Positions 1-11,205 of a stretch of DNA of 64,000 nt are shown here, piece by piece. The DNA is from an uncultured Alphaproteobacteria bacterium (GTDB lineage Bacteria > Pseudomonadota > Alphaproteobacteria > UBA2966): positions 3,320,365 to 3,384,364 of the forward strand of contig OY282368.1 in assembly GCA_958295725.1 (NCBI GenBank). The letters run 5' to 3'. The first letter of the stretch is position 1. Each line of letters opens with the position of its first letter. A model generated the notes under the pieces. The model ran no database searches. It worked only from the letters and a program-made list of their open reading frames with translations, and was not told the DNA's origin. Position numbers and translations under genes: made by a program.

Positions 1-270
1 CCCCCACGGACTCGTTGAAATCTCGGCACGGACACTCCGACAGACACCCCGGTCCTCCCGGGTGACTCGCCGCTCCCAGAGGCTCCGAGGGCAGCCATGA
101 CCGTAAGCGAGCTTCCGGATACGGCGAGGTCGGATACTGGCTGACCCGATGGTCCATGTCTCACGAGGTCATTTCATGGCCCTCGTCGTGCAGAAAAACC
201 GGCGCGGGAACCGGTATCGCCGTGAAGAAATATCGGACGTTACGCTGTCGATGTCGGTGCGCGGGGGAGA
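1..270. other. No gene recognised at left edge
   Basis: I see no convincing coding sequence, RNA gene or repeat here. Short open frames exist on both strands, but none resembles a known family or has a credible ribosome-binding site. Ankyrin-like coding sequence begins only about base 271, so any promoter or start of that broken gene would lie here but cannot be pointed to. Confidence 0.4.
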
Positions 271-553
271 GAACATGACGTCTTCAAGAAAGCCGCGGCG
301 GCGGACGTTCCACGTCACATGGCGGATGGTGCCGATGTAGACGAACGAAACCATGAAGGACAAACACCCTCGCACCGGGTTGGGACGGCGCGTGGCGAGA
401 CGTCCGTGGGGTGGTAAAGGCCCTGCTCGACGCGGGCGCCGACCCGACGGGAAGAACGGGACTGGTCGCACCCCCGGTGACCTCATGGAGAAAAATTCCG
501 TGACCAAGGGAACGGATGCGTACTGGCGGCTCAACGACGCACGTTTCCGGTAG
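271..553 (+). pseudogene. Frameshifted C-terminal remnant of an ankyrin-repeat protein
   Basis: Three reading frames in succession give ankyrin-like sequence. Bases 271 to about 390 encode MADGADVDERNHEGQTPSH, about 387-470 encode VVKALLDAGADPTGR in a second frame, and about 450-553 encode TPGDLMEKNSV then TDAYWRLNDARFR before TAG in a third frame. Stitched together they form roughly two ankyrin repeats and a terminal tail. The helix-turn-helix spacing and the conserved LLDAGADP core are plain to see. At least two frameshifts and the lack of a start codon say it is dead. Ankyrin proteins mediate protein-protein contacts, so no specific role can be given. It lies downstream of addA and points toward it. 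Confidence 0.7.
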
Positions 554-715
554 CCCGCCATTGTCGCGGGGATAGCGCCGCGGGCGATCGACATGGCGAG
601 GATGAGGCCCACGCTGCTATTGCGACGGCGTATCGGAACGGCGTATCGGCCCCGCCCCACATCGGGCCGTCGGCACGCGGTTCCCGGACAACGGCGACCA
701 GCACCAACAGCCAAG

Positions 716-3700
716 TCAGCCCGCGCGGGGTGGGCAATCGCCGCGATCGACTTCCATCAGTATCGGACCGTCCGTCCAGAGCAGCGCGCAACGTACCGTT
801 CTCATGGGATATATCCTCTCCAGGATCCCACGATAGGCCGCCAGTTGCCCGAGATAAGCCGGGGCCACGTCGTCCGCCGTCCGGGGAGCAGGACGGTCGG
901 ACTTGTAATCCACGACGAGGACCGAGTCCTCGGTCACCAGCAGACGGTCGATCCGGCCCGACACGACGCGGGCTCCCTCGACACCGGCAATCGCCACCTC
1001 GGCCCGACTGCCGGGACCGAAGAGCGGCGCGAAGGAAGGATCTTCCAGAACGCTCAACGCCGCGTCGACGATCTCCTCCCGCGCGCACGGTTCCAATCCG
1101 TGGAGCGGATTGGATAGGAGCTCCCGTGCCACGGCCGGGCGCCGCGCCGCCGGAATTTCCGGGAGAAGCTCCAGCAGTCGATGAATGAGACGCCCTCTCC
1201 GGAACCGCGCGCCGGAGTCGGGACCGATAGGGGAGCGGACTGGTGGTTCCGCTCCCTCCGGCCGCGAGGGCGCCAACGGGGTCGGCGGGGACGGTTCCGG
1301 CGGCGCGGCCACGCGCGCCCACGAGGGCAGAGGCGCGTCGCCGTGCGACGGCGCCGCTCGCGCGTCCGCCCGATCCGGTGGGCGGGATTGTTCATCCCGC
1401 AACGTCAGGATTTTCTCGCCGTCCGGCCCCTCGATCGGCATTCCGATCTCCCGCATCGCGCGGTCGATCGTGTCGTACCAGCATCCCGACGGACGTCCTT
1501 GCGCCCCTTCGAACCCGCCGATGTACAGGCGATCCTCCGCCCGGGTGAGGGCGACGTAGAGCAGCCGTCGGGACTCCTGTTCCCGACGCTGGCGCGCGGT
1601 CTCGCGGGCGTTTCGCGCCGCGTCGCCTTCGCGGTCGCGCCGAGTAGACCAGAGAGGAAAGGCCGCTCGGCCGGTCTCGTCGCGAATCCAGTGGATCCCG
1701 CTGGACTCCCGCGAAACCCGACAAGTATCGGGAAGAAACACGATTGGGGCCTGAAGTCCCTTGGCACCGTGTACCGTGAGAACCCTCACCTCGTCGCGGC
1801 CGATCTCCAAATCCCGCTTGACCTCCGCATCGCCCGCCGTCACCCATTGCAGGAACCCCTGGAGCGACGGCGCATGCAGCCGCTCGAACTGGAGGCAGAG
1901 AGCGAGGAATTCGTCGATGGGGTCGTTGGCTTCCGGGCCGAGCCGTGCCAGCAGCTTGCTCCGGCCTTCGCCCGGGCCCAGAACGCGGGCGAAGAACTCG
2001 TAAGGCGGCATGTGATCCGCCGCCGCCAGAATCCCCCCTAGCGTCCGGACGGCTGCGGCGTATGCGGGCGAGCGATCCTGGCGATCCCGAAGCGCCGACC
2101 ACAGACTCCTCGGGCCACGCTCCCACGCGACATCGAATAGCGCCTCGTCGTCGAATCCGAAGAGCGGGCTCTTGAGGGTCTCGGCGAGCGACAGATCGTC
2201 GTCCGGCAGGATCGAGAACCATCCCAGCGAAACGAGATCCATTACCGGGAGCTGCTCCGTCAGGATCATTCGGTCGGTTCCCGCGACGGGGATGTCGGCC
2301 CGCTTGAGGGCATGGACGATCTCTCCCGCAATTCCGGCTCGGCGCTGCACGAGGATCATGACGTCGCCCGGACGGACCGGTCGGTCCCGGCTCTCCAGAC
2401 GTTCGCCGCGACGTAGCCAATCGCCGACCCTGCCGGCGATCGTCCGTGACAGGCGGACGCCCGGCGTGAGGTCGTGGACCTGCCTGACCGGCGGGTCCCA
2501 GGGCTCCGGTTCGGCGATGCCGTGGGGCCGTTCGGCCGGCCAGAGCTCGACCAGTCCCGCTTGGCCCATGCGATGGGGCACATGGTCGATTTCGGCATCG
2601 TCGAAGACCAGACCGTCATGCACCTCCGGCGGCGCGAACACCTCGTCCACCAGAGATAGAATCGGCGGCGCGGAGCGATATGAATGGACCAGATCCAGCG
2701 ATTGCCACGTGCCGCCGGCGCCGGTCACTCGGGCACCGAAATGATCACGCCACTGGGCGAAGAGATGCGGATCCGCTTGCTGAAAGCCGTAGATCGACTG
2801 CTTGGCGTCGCCCACCGCGAATATCGTCCGATGGACGTCCCGGGCCCCCATCCCGGCGAAGAACTCTTCCGTCAGGGACGCGACGACCTGCCACTGCTCG
2901 TCGTTCGTATCCTGGGCCTCGTCGATCAGAACATGATCGAGGCCGCCGTCCAGCTTGTAATGAACCCAGGGCGCGACTTCCGAACACATCAACAGCCGCC
3001 CCGCGCGGGCGATGAGATCCTCGTAGTCGAGCAGCGCCTGTCGCTGCTTCACCTCTTCGTAGGCGCCGAAGAGGCCGTATCCGAGATACAGCGCGGCCAG
3101 CGTATCGGCGACGGTTCGAGCGTTCCCGATTCTGGCGACCGCGGCCTCCAGACGATCTGCCTCTCTATCCAGCAGGGCGCCAGCGTCGCCAGGCGCCTTT
3201 CCCGAGGCCTCCTTGTGGATGAGCTTCGCTCGCCGCGTGCCCTGCTGGGTGAGGAACGCCGAAACGTAACGGGGAAACAGATTCTCCCTTCTTTCCGGGT
3301 TGTCGAGCCACTCGCCGATCAGGGCGCCGTGCCGTCGATCGGTCGTTCCGCCCCGCGACATGGCGTCGGCCACGTGATGCAGTTTCTCGACGAAGGAGTC
3401 GGAAAGATCGCACGTCGCGGTAACAATGGCCGCTTCGTCTTCGTCGGCATTCAGCCCGAGCGCCTCGCGAATGGCCGCGGAGACAGCGGAGAAGGAGTTG
3501 TCGAACCGATGGAGCAACCGCTCCAGTCGCGAGCGCTCGGCGGTCAGTTGCCGCGCCATGTCGCCGAACCGGTCTTCCGACACCTGGGACGTCAGATGGT
3601 GGAGCGAGTCGGCGAGCGGCGCATCGGTTCTCGCCCGGATGAGAACGCGGTCCCGCGCCTCGTCGAGGAGTTCCGCGGACGTCCGCTCGTCGATCACCGA

Positions 3701-4129
3701 GAAATGCGGCGGAAGCCCGGACTCCAGGGGGAATCTCGCCAGCAACGACTCGCAGAAGGCATGGATCGTCTGTATCTTGAAACCACCCGGCGCGTCCAGC
3801 ACGCGCGCGAACAACCGTCGGGCTCGTTCCAGGTCGTCGTCGACCGGCGCCCGTCCCGTCAGTTCCCGGAGCGCGCGACAGAGATCCGCGTCCTCGCGGA
3901 TCGCCCAGTGCGAGAGATCGCGGTGAAGCCGGTTGGTCATCTCGGCCGCCGCCGCGCGTGTGAACGTCAGACAGAGGATCCGGCCCGGCGACGTGCCGTC
4001 CAGGAGGAGACGCAACACCCGATCGGTGAGTACTCGCGTCTTTCCCGTTCCCGCGGATGCCGACACCCAGGCGGACGACCCGGGATCGGATGCCATGATC
4101 TGCCGGTTCGTGGAGCCGTGGAAGCTCAC
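716..4129 (-). CDS. addA: Double-strand break repair helicase-nuclease AddA
   Basis: Large subunit of AddAB, which unwinds and resects DNA ends for RecA-dependent repair in the cytoplasm. The ~1137-residue protein has the UvrD-type Walker A SASAGTGKT at residues 23-31, a Walker B/motif II DEAQDTNDEQW near residue 400, and helicase motifs VLTVHGAKGLQAP and LLYVALTRAED. A C-terminal RecB-like nuclease carries VVDYKSD about 70 residues from the end. I chose the GTG at 4129 because its GTGA overlaps the addB stop codon and because the family helix before the Walker motif (TNRQIMASDP) is then included; ATG at 4096 is the alternative. Length matches alphaproteobacterial AddA. It is the second gene of an addB-addA operon. 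Confidence 0.95.
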   Translation of the reverse strand: MSFHGSTNRQIMASDPGSSAWVSASAGTGKTRVLTDRVLRLLLDGTSPGRILCLTFTRAAAAEMTNRLHRDLSHWAIREDADLCRALRELTGRAPVDDDLERARRLFARVLDAPGGFKIQTIHAFCESLLARFPLESGLPPHFSVIDERTSAELLDEARDRVLIRARTDAPLADSLHHLTSQVSEDRFGDMARQLTAERSRLERLLHRFDNSFSAVSAAIREALGLNADEDEAAIVTATCDLSDSFVEKLHHVADAMSRGGTTDRRHGALIGEWLDNPERRENLFPRYVSAFLTQQGTRRAKLIHKEASGKAPGDAGALLDREADRLEAAVARIGNARTVADTLAALYLGYGLFGAYEEVKQRQALLDYEDLIARAGRLLMCSEVAPWVHYKLDGGLDHVLIDEAQDTNDEQWQVVASLTEEFFAGMGARDVHRTIFAVGDAKQSIYGFQQADPHLFAQWRDHFGARVTGAGGTWQSLDLVHSYRSAPPILSLVDEVFAPPEVHDGLVFDDAEIDHVPHRMGQAGLVELWPAERPHGIAEPEPWDPPVRQVHDLTPGVRLSRTIAGRVGDWLRRGERLESRDRPVRPGDVMILVQRRAGIAGEIVHALKRADIPVAGTDRMILTEQLPVMDLVSLGWFSILPDDDLSLAETLKSPLFGFDDEALFDVAWERGPRSLWSALRDRQDRSPAYAAAVRTLGGILAAADHMPPYEFFARVLGPGEGRSKLLARLGPEANDPIDEFLALCLQFERLHAPSLQGFLQWVTAGDAEVKRDLEIGRDEVRVLTVHGAKGLQAPIVFLPDTCRVSRESSGIHWIRDETGRAAFPLWSTRRDREGDAARNARETARQRREQESRRLLYVALTRAEDRLYIGGFEGAQGRPSGCWYDTIDRAMREIGMPIEGPDGEKILTLRDEQSRPPDRADARAAPSHGDAPLPSWARVAAPPEPSPPTPLAPSRPEGAEPPVRSPIGPDSGARFRRGRLIHRLLELLPEIPAARRPAVARELLSNPLHGLEPCAREEIVDAALSVLEDPSFAPLFGPGSRAEVAIAGVEGARVVSGRIDRLLVTEDSVLVVDYKSDRPAPRTADDVAPAYLGQLAAYRGILERIYPMRTVRCALLWTDGPILMEVDRGDCPPRAG

Positions 4130-7113
4130 TCGGGATCTCCGTCCGGGCGGGCGGACCACTCCGCCACGCGCGCCAGGTGATCGTAATCGCCGTATCGGAT
4201 CGCGCGGCGGGGTCGCGGTCGCGCCCGATAGGGAATCGCCGGATCGTCGAACGCCTCCACCAGCCGTCGAAGTCCGTCCCGCGCGCGTTCCGTCAATTCG
4301 GCGATGTCTTCCCGCACCGGGACGACCTCTCCGGGCGGGGACCCGCCGCTCAACCGCCAGTAGGCCAGCTCGGAGACCGATGCGGCCCCGACATCGTGGA
4401 AGCCTCCGGCCTGGGCTATCCATGCCTCGAGAGGGAGCTGAGGGGACAGCCCGGACGCGATCTCCTTCCGAGACGGAATCCCGCCGGTCTTGTAGTCGAC
4501 GATCGTCAGAGATCCATCGGACCGGGCGTCGATCCGATCCGCCTTGGCGACAAGCGTGAACGGCGCCCCGGAAACCTCGAATCCGATTTCCCCGCGGGTC
4601 TCGACGGCCGTCCGCGCCACGCCGCCCCGGTCGGTCAGGGCGCGCATCTCGCCAACGAACCAGTCCGCGACCCGCCGGAACCGGGGCCACCAGAACGACC
4701 GGACGGACGGTCGCGACAACGCGGCGCCGAACACGCTCTCCCCGAGCGAAATGAGCCGTTCCACCGCGTCCTCGGGAAGTTCGGGGCCATGCTCCGACAG
4801 GAACACTTCCAGCGCCCGATGGATGAAGACGCCCCGCTCCATCGCGCCGGGATCGGCATCGACGGGGTCGAGGGGACGCAACCTCAGGATGCGCTTCGCG
4901 AACAGGGCGTAGGGATCTCGCACCCACGTCTCGACGTCGGTGACTGAAAGACGGCGTGGCCGCGCCGACAGCGGCGGTCTCGGCTCGGGAGGCGCCACCG
5001 GGCCGGTACCGGTCTCCGACCGGTCCAGCGACTCCTGCCACCTCAACCAAGGACGCCGCGGTCCCAGTTCACCGCCGAGCCGCGCGAGGAGCGTGTCGAT
5101 CCGCAACAACCACCGTGAGGGAACGGTCGGTGTTCCCTCGACTTTCTCCGACCGCGTGAGGAATACGACCGGAGCGGCGGCGGCTTGCACGAAGTCATGG
5201 GCCGTCAGACCGATCCTGCGCTCAGGCGTGGGAAGTCCCACGGTCTCGCGCATGGGACGGCTCAACCAGGGGTCCGACCTGGGTTCGGGCGGCCAAGTGC
5301 CTTCGTTGAGGCCGCCTAGGATCATCACGTCGGCGCGTTGCAGGCGCGCCTCGAGCAACCCCCAGATATTCAATCGGGGATGCAGGCCCCATCGCGGTCG
5401 AACGACACGGCCGTCGAGTAGCCGGGTCAGGAGCGCGGCGTATTCGGCGCCGGAAAGAGGCGTCATGCCTTCCGCCGCCCGGCGGAACTCGTCGACGAAA
5501 CCGGCGAGCTCCGCTCCGGCGTCCCCATTCCACATGCGTTCCGCGCCCGCGCCCCGCTCGTCGGCGGCGAGGGCCTCGCAGGCCGCAACGTGGCGCTCCA
5601 GCAACTCGACGAGGGGAACGGACCTCTCGCGCGAGGCCTCCAGAAACGTCGAAAGGCGCGACCCCAGACCGGCGACGAACGAGAGGAGCGTATCGTTCGC
5701 GCCGGCCGCCTCGATGGCGGCCGTCAGCCCTTCGAGGTCACGCGCCGGCCGCGGACCCCGCAGGGCGACGCGCTCGAGCGCGCGTACGGTCCCGCGGAAC
5801 CGGGCACGCGCCATTCCGCCAGCGGCAAGCGGGTGCTTGAGCACCGCGAGCAACGGGACCGGCGCCAGTCGCGCGGCCGCCATCTGCGCGACCAGACGAA
5901 AGAACGCGCCCGGTTGAATCTCGCCGAGCGGCAGTCCAGCTGAATCGTCGACCTCGACGTCCCAGCGCCGGACCTCCGCGGCGACGCGCCGGGCCAGTGC
6001 CCGATCGGGCGTCACCAGGGCGGCCGTTCGTCCGGGAGTTTCCAACGCCTCCCGCATGACGAGCGCGATGACCCGGGCCTCTTCCTCGGGTCCCGGACAA
6101 TCGATCCGCTCCAGCCCGGCCACGACGGACGGCGCGAAATGCCCGTCGCTCCGCCAAGCATGCGTGGTCTCGGCCGGTCTCATGGCTTCGGACAGAAACC
6201 GGGTGCGACTGTCCGGACGATCTTCCCCGCCGGCTTCCTCCCAGACCCGGACGTCGAAGCGCGGAACACCCAGATGGTTCAGGAGACGGCGCAACCCATA
6301 CTGATGGTGGGTCTCGTCAACCGCTTTCCAAGCCTCCTCATCCATGGTCCGGTCCAGGCCGGGGAGGATGACTGTCCCGTTGGGAAGCGCCGCGATAACC
6401 TTCAGGAGGTCCGCTGTCGCCGGAATCGTGCCCGTGGAGCCGGCGGCAATGACCGGATGTTCGGGAGGTGCGTTCCGCCAGACATCCCCCTGTGTCTCCA
6501 GGAGGCGGTTGCGCCGGTCGGCGGGGTCGACGCAGCCTTCCACCCGCAAGAGGCGCGGCCAATGCTCGGTCAGGATCTTGAGGAAATCGAGCGTCTGCCG
6601 CCAATGAGCCGCCAACTGGTCGGGGACGACTTCTTCCAGGACCGAAAAAGGCAGCCGCTCGGTCTGCATCTGGTCGAGCAGGTTCGCGAGCGAGTGAGCG
6701 AGCGCCGCGGCCTGCGCGTGATCCATGCCGTCCGACACGCGGGGACGGCGTTGGGTGTCCAGCTCGAGGATGAGACGCGCGAGAAGCAGCTGGCGCCGCA
6801 GCGCGGGAATGGCCGGTGGGATTCCGAGAGCCCGTTCCGAAATTCCGTGTCCCGGACCGATCCCGTGCACGGATATCTCTTCCTCATCGACGTCGGCGAT
6901 GGGTCGGATAGCGGGCAACAGCAGAGGCTGGCCGCCCGTCGCGCGAAGAAACGCGTCGTGAAGCGCGCGGCACGCGCGCCGCGTGGGCAACAGGACGAGG
7001 ACGCGGGCCAGTTCGAAAGGGTCATCGCCGCAACTCTTCAGGATGCCACGCGCCAACGTGTCGATGAAAGGCGTCCCGACGGGGATCGTGAATACGCGCG
7101 GCGGCCGTGCCAT
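4126..7113 (-). CDS. addB: Double-strand break repair protein AddB
   Basis: Small-subunit partner of AddA. In this family it is an inactivated helicase fold that recognises Chi-like sites and supplies a second nuclease. The ~995-residue product starts MARPPRVFTIPVGTPF and contains the family hallmark LGGLNEGTWPPEPRSDPW. Near residue 870 it has a PD-(D/E)XK nuclease signature, LTIVDYKTGG. The start at 7113 has AGGAG eleven bases upstream. Open frame continues further upstream, but that part runs through the ~150-bp repeat at 7154-7310 and is not AddB-like, so I excluded it. The next gene, addA, overlaps by four bases (GTGA), implying translational coupling. An insertion-sequence remnant sits immediately upstream of the promoter region. 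Confidence 0.95.
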   Translation of the reverse strand: MARPPRVFTIPVGTPFIDTLARGILKSCGDDPFELARVLVLLPTRRACRALHDAFLRATGGQPLLLPAIRPIADVDEEEISVHGIGPGHGISERALGIPPAIPALRRQLLLARLILELDTQRRPRVSDGMDHAQAAALAHSLANLLDQMQTERLPFSVLEEVVPDQLAAHWRQTLDFLKILTEHWPRLLRVEGCVDPADRRNRLLETQGDVWRNAPPEHPVIAAGSTGTIPATADLLKVIAALPNGTVILPGLDRTMDEEAWKAVDETHHQYGLRRLLNHLGVPRFDVRVWEEAGGEDRPDSRTRFLSEAMRPAETTHAWRSDGHFAPSVVAGLERIDCPGPEEEARVIALVMREALETPGRTAALVTPDRALARRVAAEVRRWDVEVDDSAGLPLGEIQPGAFFRLVAQMAAARLAPVPLLAVLKHPLAAGGMARARFRGTVRALERVALRGPRPARDLEGLTAAIEAAGANDTLLSFVAGLGSRLSTFLEASRERSVPLVELLERHVAACEALAADERGAGAERMWNGDAGAELAGFVDEFRRAAEGMTPLSGAEYAALLTRLLDGRVVRPRWGLHPRLNIWGLLEARLQRADVMILGGLNEGTWPPEPRSDPWLSRPMRETVGLPTPERRIGLTAHDFVQAAAAPVVFLTRSEKVEGTPTVPSRWLLRIDTLLARLGGELGPRRPWLRWQESLDRSETGTGPVAPPEPRPPLSARPRRLSVTDVETWVRDPYALFAKRILRLRPLDPVDADPGAMERGVFIHRALEVFLSEHGPELPEDAVERLISLGESVFGAALSRPSVRSFWWPRFRRVADWFVGEMRALTDRGGVARTAVETRGEIGFEVSGAPFTLVAKADRIDARSDGSLTIVDYKTGGIPSRKEIASGLSPQLPLEAWIAQAGGFHDVGAASVSELAYWRLSGGSPPGEVVPVREDIAELTERARDGLRRLVEAFDDPAIPYRARPRPRRAIRYGDYDHLARVAEWSARPDGDPE

Positions 7114-7153
7114 GGAAGCCCGGACTCCTAAGAGCCTGTCCGAGTAATGGGGA

Positions 7154-7310
7154 TGACCTCGTTCGGACAGATGTGAGAGGCGGTCCTTGCAAGAGGGGCG
7201 GGGGGTCTCCGAAGCTGTCGATGTTGAACAAACGGCTTGAAGGAGGACCCTCATGCAGACCTTCGACCTGCCCCGTCAGGTTACACGAGGAGCCGCCCAG
7301 ACGCGACGCC
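7154..7310 (+). repeat. ~150-bp dispersed repeat, copy A
   Basis: Starts TGACCTCGTTCGGACAGATG and runs through a strong Shine-Dalgarno (GGAGGA) and an ATG to GGAGCCGCC. Closely related copies lie on the opposite strand at 24037-24184 and 29661-29816. In all three the block begins at the same TGACCTCGTTC boundary and ends near the same GACGCGATG/C motif. Here it leads into a transposase-like remnant, so it may be the left end and leader of an insertion sequence. It lies 40 bases upstream of addB. Confidence 0.75.
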
Positions 7311-7793
7311 CTTGAGCGCTGGTACCAAGCCAGGGCCGACGGCCTGACCGCACGAGCGGCCGCCAACGCCGTCGGCGCTCCGGGATCAACCCTCTACCGA
7401 TGGCAGAGGCTGGCGGACCGCAACCGCTTCAAGCCGTGCTCGCGCCGCCCGCACACCCTGCGCCGGCCCGCTTGGTCGACAGCGCTGGTGACGGCCGTCC
7501 AGGAGACACACGCCGGCTACCCCATGTGGGCAAGGCCAAGATCCCTGCTCTGACGCGACAACGGCGCCTGGCGATACGAGTTCTACGCCACATGGGACCT
7601 GCCCGACGACAACCTCGACGACATCGACCGCTGGGTCGACGCCTTCGCCGACGAGTCCGACACCCTCCGACCGCACCAGGCCCTTGGCGGACATACCCCC
7701 GCCCAGTACCTTGCCAGACACACAGCCGAAGAACCCCCCTCCGTCTCACATGTCCTGAACCAGGACATGTCGTTGACACGGTGGCCTTCCTGA
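7253..7793 (+). pseudogene. Degraded integrase-core (IS481-like) transposase
   Basis: The start region (MQTFDLPRQVTRGAA) shifts frame into a helix-turn-helix segment: DALERWYQARADG, then LTARAAANAVGAPGSTLYRW, then a basic linker ending GYPMW. One base appears to be missing at the expected MWGKAKI motif. After about 7550 the sequence jumps to the C-terminus of the integrase fold, with GAWRYEFYATWDLPDDNLDD and FRPHQALGG-type DTLRPHQALGGHTPAQYL, ending at TGA 7793. The catalytic DDE core between them is gone. It is therefore a non-functional deletion derivative. The family name rests on motif memory (rve/DDE transposase with N-terminal HTH) and could equally be an IS3-type relative. Confidence 0.75.
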
Positions 7794-8310
7794 ATTAGTT
7801 TCCGGATTGGGTTTGACGTGGAGGAAGACAGATGAATAGGAGCCTTGTCATTCCTGTCGTGCTCGGCTCATGAATTGATCGGTTCCTGTGGCTATCCTCT
7901 TCTCGGCCTTGCTCGTGGTCTTCGTGGCCCAGTATGCCTATTATCGAGATCAGAAAAATCGCCAACTCAGGGCATTTCATAATCTTGAAGGCGGGAATCA
8001 CGGTAGATATCGTGAATGCCGAGAAGAATTTTATCAATCGAGGTGCTGAAGAGATACATGGAGAGACGTTCTTGTTCTGGTGTCGTCAAGAATATTTTGT
8101 GACTAATGGCTGAATGGAGGATATTACTTAGAACGGCGAGACCACGACAAAGTCGTTTCTGCTTACCCATGAAAGTCTGCTATTGGAGGGCCGTGTTCTC
8201 CCGACGGTCTCCATCGTTGTCCGATTCCGTGCTCCCGGGCCGACGAAACCTTCTCGTCGTGGATAATTCTCATGGATAAGCAAGAAGTCGTTTGGCGCTT
8301 ACTTCGGAAC
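7794..8310. other. AT-richer non-coding spacer with possible gene debris
   Basis: No confident gene. Base composition is visibly lower in GC than the flanks. A short frame at 7888-8049 could encode a single membrane segment (AILFSALLVVFVAQYAYYRD), and a second frame at about 7945-8110 reads KAGITVDIVNAEKNFINRGA, a PAS-like pattern. Both are open for only about 50 codons and lack a good ribosome-binding site. They may be pieces of a decayed membrane sensor, but this is speculative. Confidence 0.3.
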
Positions 8311-8339
8311 TTGAGCATCTGTCCTGGAAAAATTATGTT
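8311..8339 (+). promoter_or_regulatory. Candidate sigma70-type promoter for malate synthase
   Basis: TTGAGC at 8311-8316 and TATGTT at 8334-8339 are separated by 17 bases, giving 4 of 6 matches to each consensus hexamer. It sits in an AT-richer pocket and would leave a leader of about 110 bases before the aceB start. The leader contains a GC-rich imperfect hairpin (CACCCTCACCGGGGCGAGGG) around 8401-8420. No factor-binding site is recognisable. Confidence 0.35.
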
Positions 8340-8456
8340 ATTTCAACATGGTCGGTTAAATACGGTGCCGGTTTTTGGAGCGAACGAACCGTGCTCGAAT
8401 CTCACCCTCACCGGGGCGAGGGCGCGTTCCCGGTGCGAATCCCAGGAGGACGGAGG

Positions 8457-10115
<1,659 letters not shown>

Positions 10116-10151
10116 ACCGCCGCGGTCCGGTCGGCCCCGCCCGGGGGACGG

Positions 10152-11066
10152 TCACTTGGCCCAGATCGAAATGTCGCCGAGGTAGTCGCGCGTCGCGCGG
10201 TCGAGCGGATAGAACAGCGCGCCGTCGCGACCGAACCAGCGATCGTAGATTTCCTCGTAACGACCGCTGAAATCCCGCACGTCGGCGAACATGCCGACAA
10301 GGGTCCTGTTGACCAGGTCGCGCCAACGGCTGTCGTTCTGCGGCAGGACGCAGGCCAGGGTCTCCGTCTCCAGCGCGCGCGTTCTCGGCAGCAACACGAC
10401 GCTGCGCCTCGGCTCGCCGCGTTCGGCGAGCCCGAGCAGCACAACGCCGACATTGGCCACACCGTCGACCTCGCCCAGTTCCAGCCCGCGCATCGCGTTG
10501 CCCATGTTGGCGTACACGCGGAGACTGGCGCCAGGCAGCCGATCCTTCACCACGGCCACGGTGGTGGTGCCCTCGACCACGCCGACCTCGATCCGGCCGA
10601 GGTCGGCCACGCGCCCGGCTTGACCGCGATACACCATGACCCGCGTACCATCGCGGAAGAACGGCAGGGAAAAGTCCACCATATCTTCCCGCTCCCAGGT
10701 CGGCGTGGTGATGCCGCATACGATATCGAGCTCGCCGGAAGCGACGCGTTGCAGGCGGTCGCTCGGAGTGACCTCGAAAAGCTCGAGGCGGACGGTCCGT
10801 CCGGTTGTCTTCTCCGCAGCCGCGCGAATCTCCCTGAGCAGGTCGACGGAAAATCCCTCGAACTCTCCGGAGGCCGTCTTCTGCGCGAACGGCGCCGCGT
10901 TGGCCCTGGTGCCCGCGCGTATCGCACCGTCGGCGGAAATCCGGTCGAGGACGCTATCCGCCGCGCTCGCCCCGGCATGAATCATCGCCAGCGCCACCAG
11001 CACCGTTACCCACCTCGCCCGCAAGGAACCCCTCGCTTGCGAAAGATCGTTCGTCCGTGATTTCAA
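10152..11066 (-). CDS. Periplasmic amino-acid-type substrate-binding protein (orphan)
   Basis: Family 3 solute-binding protein. A hydrophobic signal segment (WVTVLVALAMIHAGASAAD) is followed by the domain start LDRISADGAIRAGTRANAAP, then by ELDIVCGITTPTWERE and VDFSLPFFRDGTRVMVYRG. These are typical of amino-acid and polar-solute binding proteins. The start is uncertain: I chose TTG 11066, with GGGGCGGAGA just before it, giving 304 residues. A longer frame to 11195 would run over the divergent promoter region. The gene is divergent from the methyltransferase and fusion-permease genes, with no ATPase nearby. It could deliver ligand to the permease-like modules of its neighbours. Confidence 0.8.
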   Translation of the reverse strand: MKSRTNDLSQARGSLRARWVTVLVALAMIHAGASAADSVLDRISADGAIRAGTRANAAPFAQKTASGEFEGFSVDLLREIRAAAEKTTGRTVRLELFEVTPSDRLQRVASGELDIVCGITTPTWEREDMVDFSLPFFRDGTRVMVYRGQAGRVADLGRIEVGVVEGTTTVAVVKDRLPGASLRVYANMGNAMRGLELGEVDGVANVGVVLLGLAERGEPRRSVVLLPRTRALETETLACVLPQNDSRWRDLVNRTLVGMFADVRDFSGRYEEIYDRWFGRDGALFYPLDRATRDYLGDISIWAK

Positions 11067-11205
11067 TCTCCGCCCCTTCCCGCCCTTCGCGATATCGAGT
11101 ATTGCTTGCCGGGCTCGTCGATAGTAGGCTCCGGCCGGTATCGGAAGCCTAGCGTTGCGGCCGCTCCGGTGGCAAGCCTCGACGCGCTTGGCCAATGGAG
11201 GAAAG

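Noticed and set aside
169-714. 181-codon minus-strand frame downstream of addA (position where trxA might be expected)
   Set aside because: No thioredoxin WCGPC or other motif; the opposite strand of its left part carries the ankyrin remnant.
531-1322. Long minus-strand open frame overlapping the addA 3' end, with a hydrophobic stretch
   Set aside because: It lies antiphase to addA with Arg/Gly-rich composition typical of a high-GC shadow frame, and no family pattern is visible.
4130-5050. In-frame 5' extension of addA to ATG 5050
   Set aside because: The extension overlaps addB almost fully and reads as Arg/Gly-rich shadow sequence; family similarity starts at the GTG 4129 region.
8292-8456. 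Upstream in-frame start for malate synthase
   Set aside because: The extra 55 residues are not family-like, and the AGGAGG site clearly serves ATG 8457.
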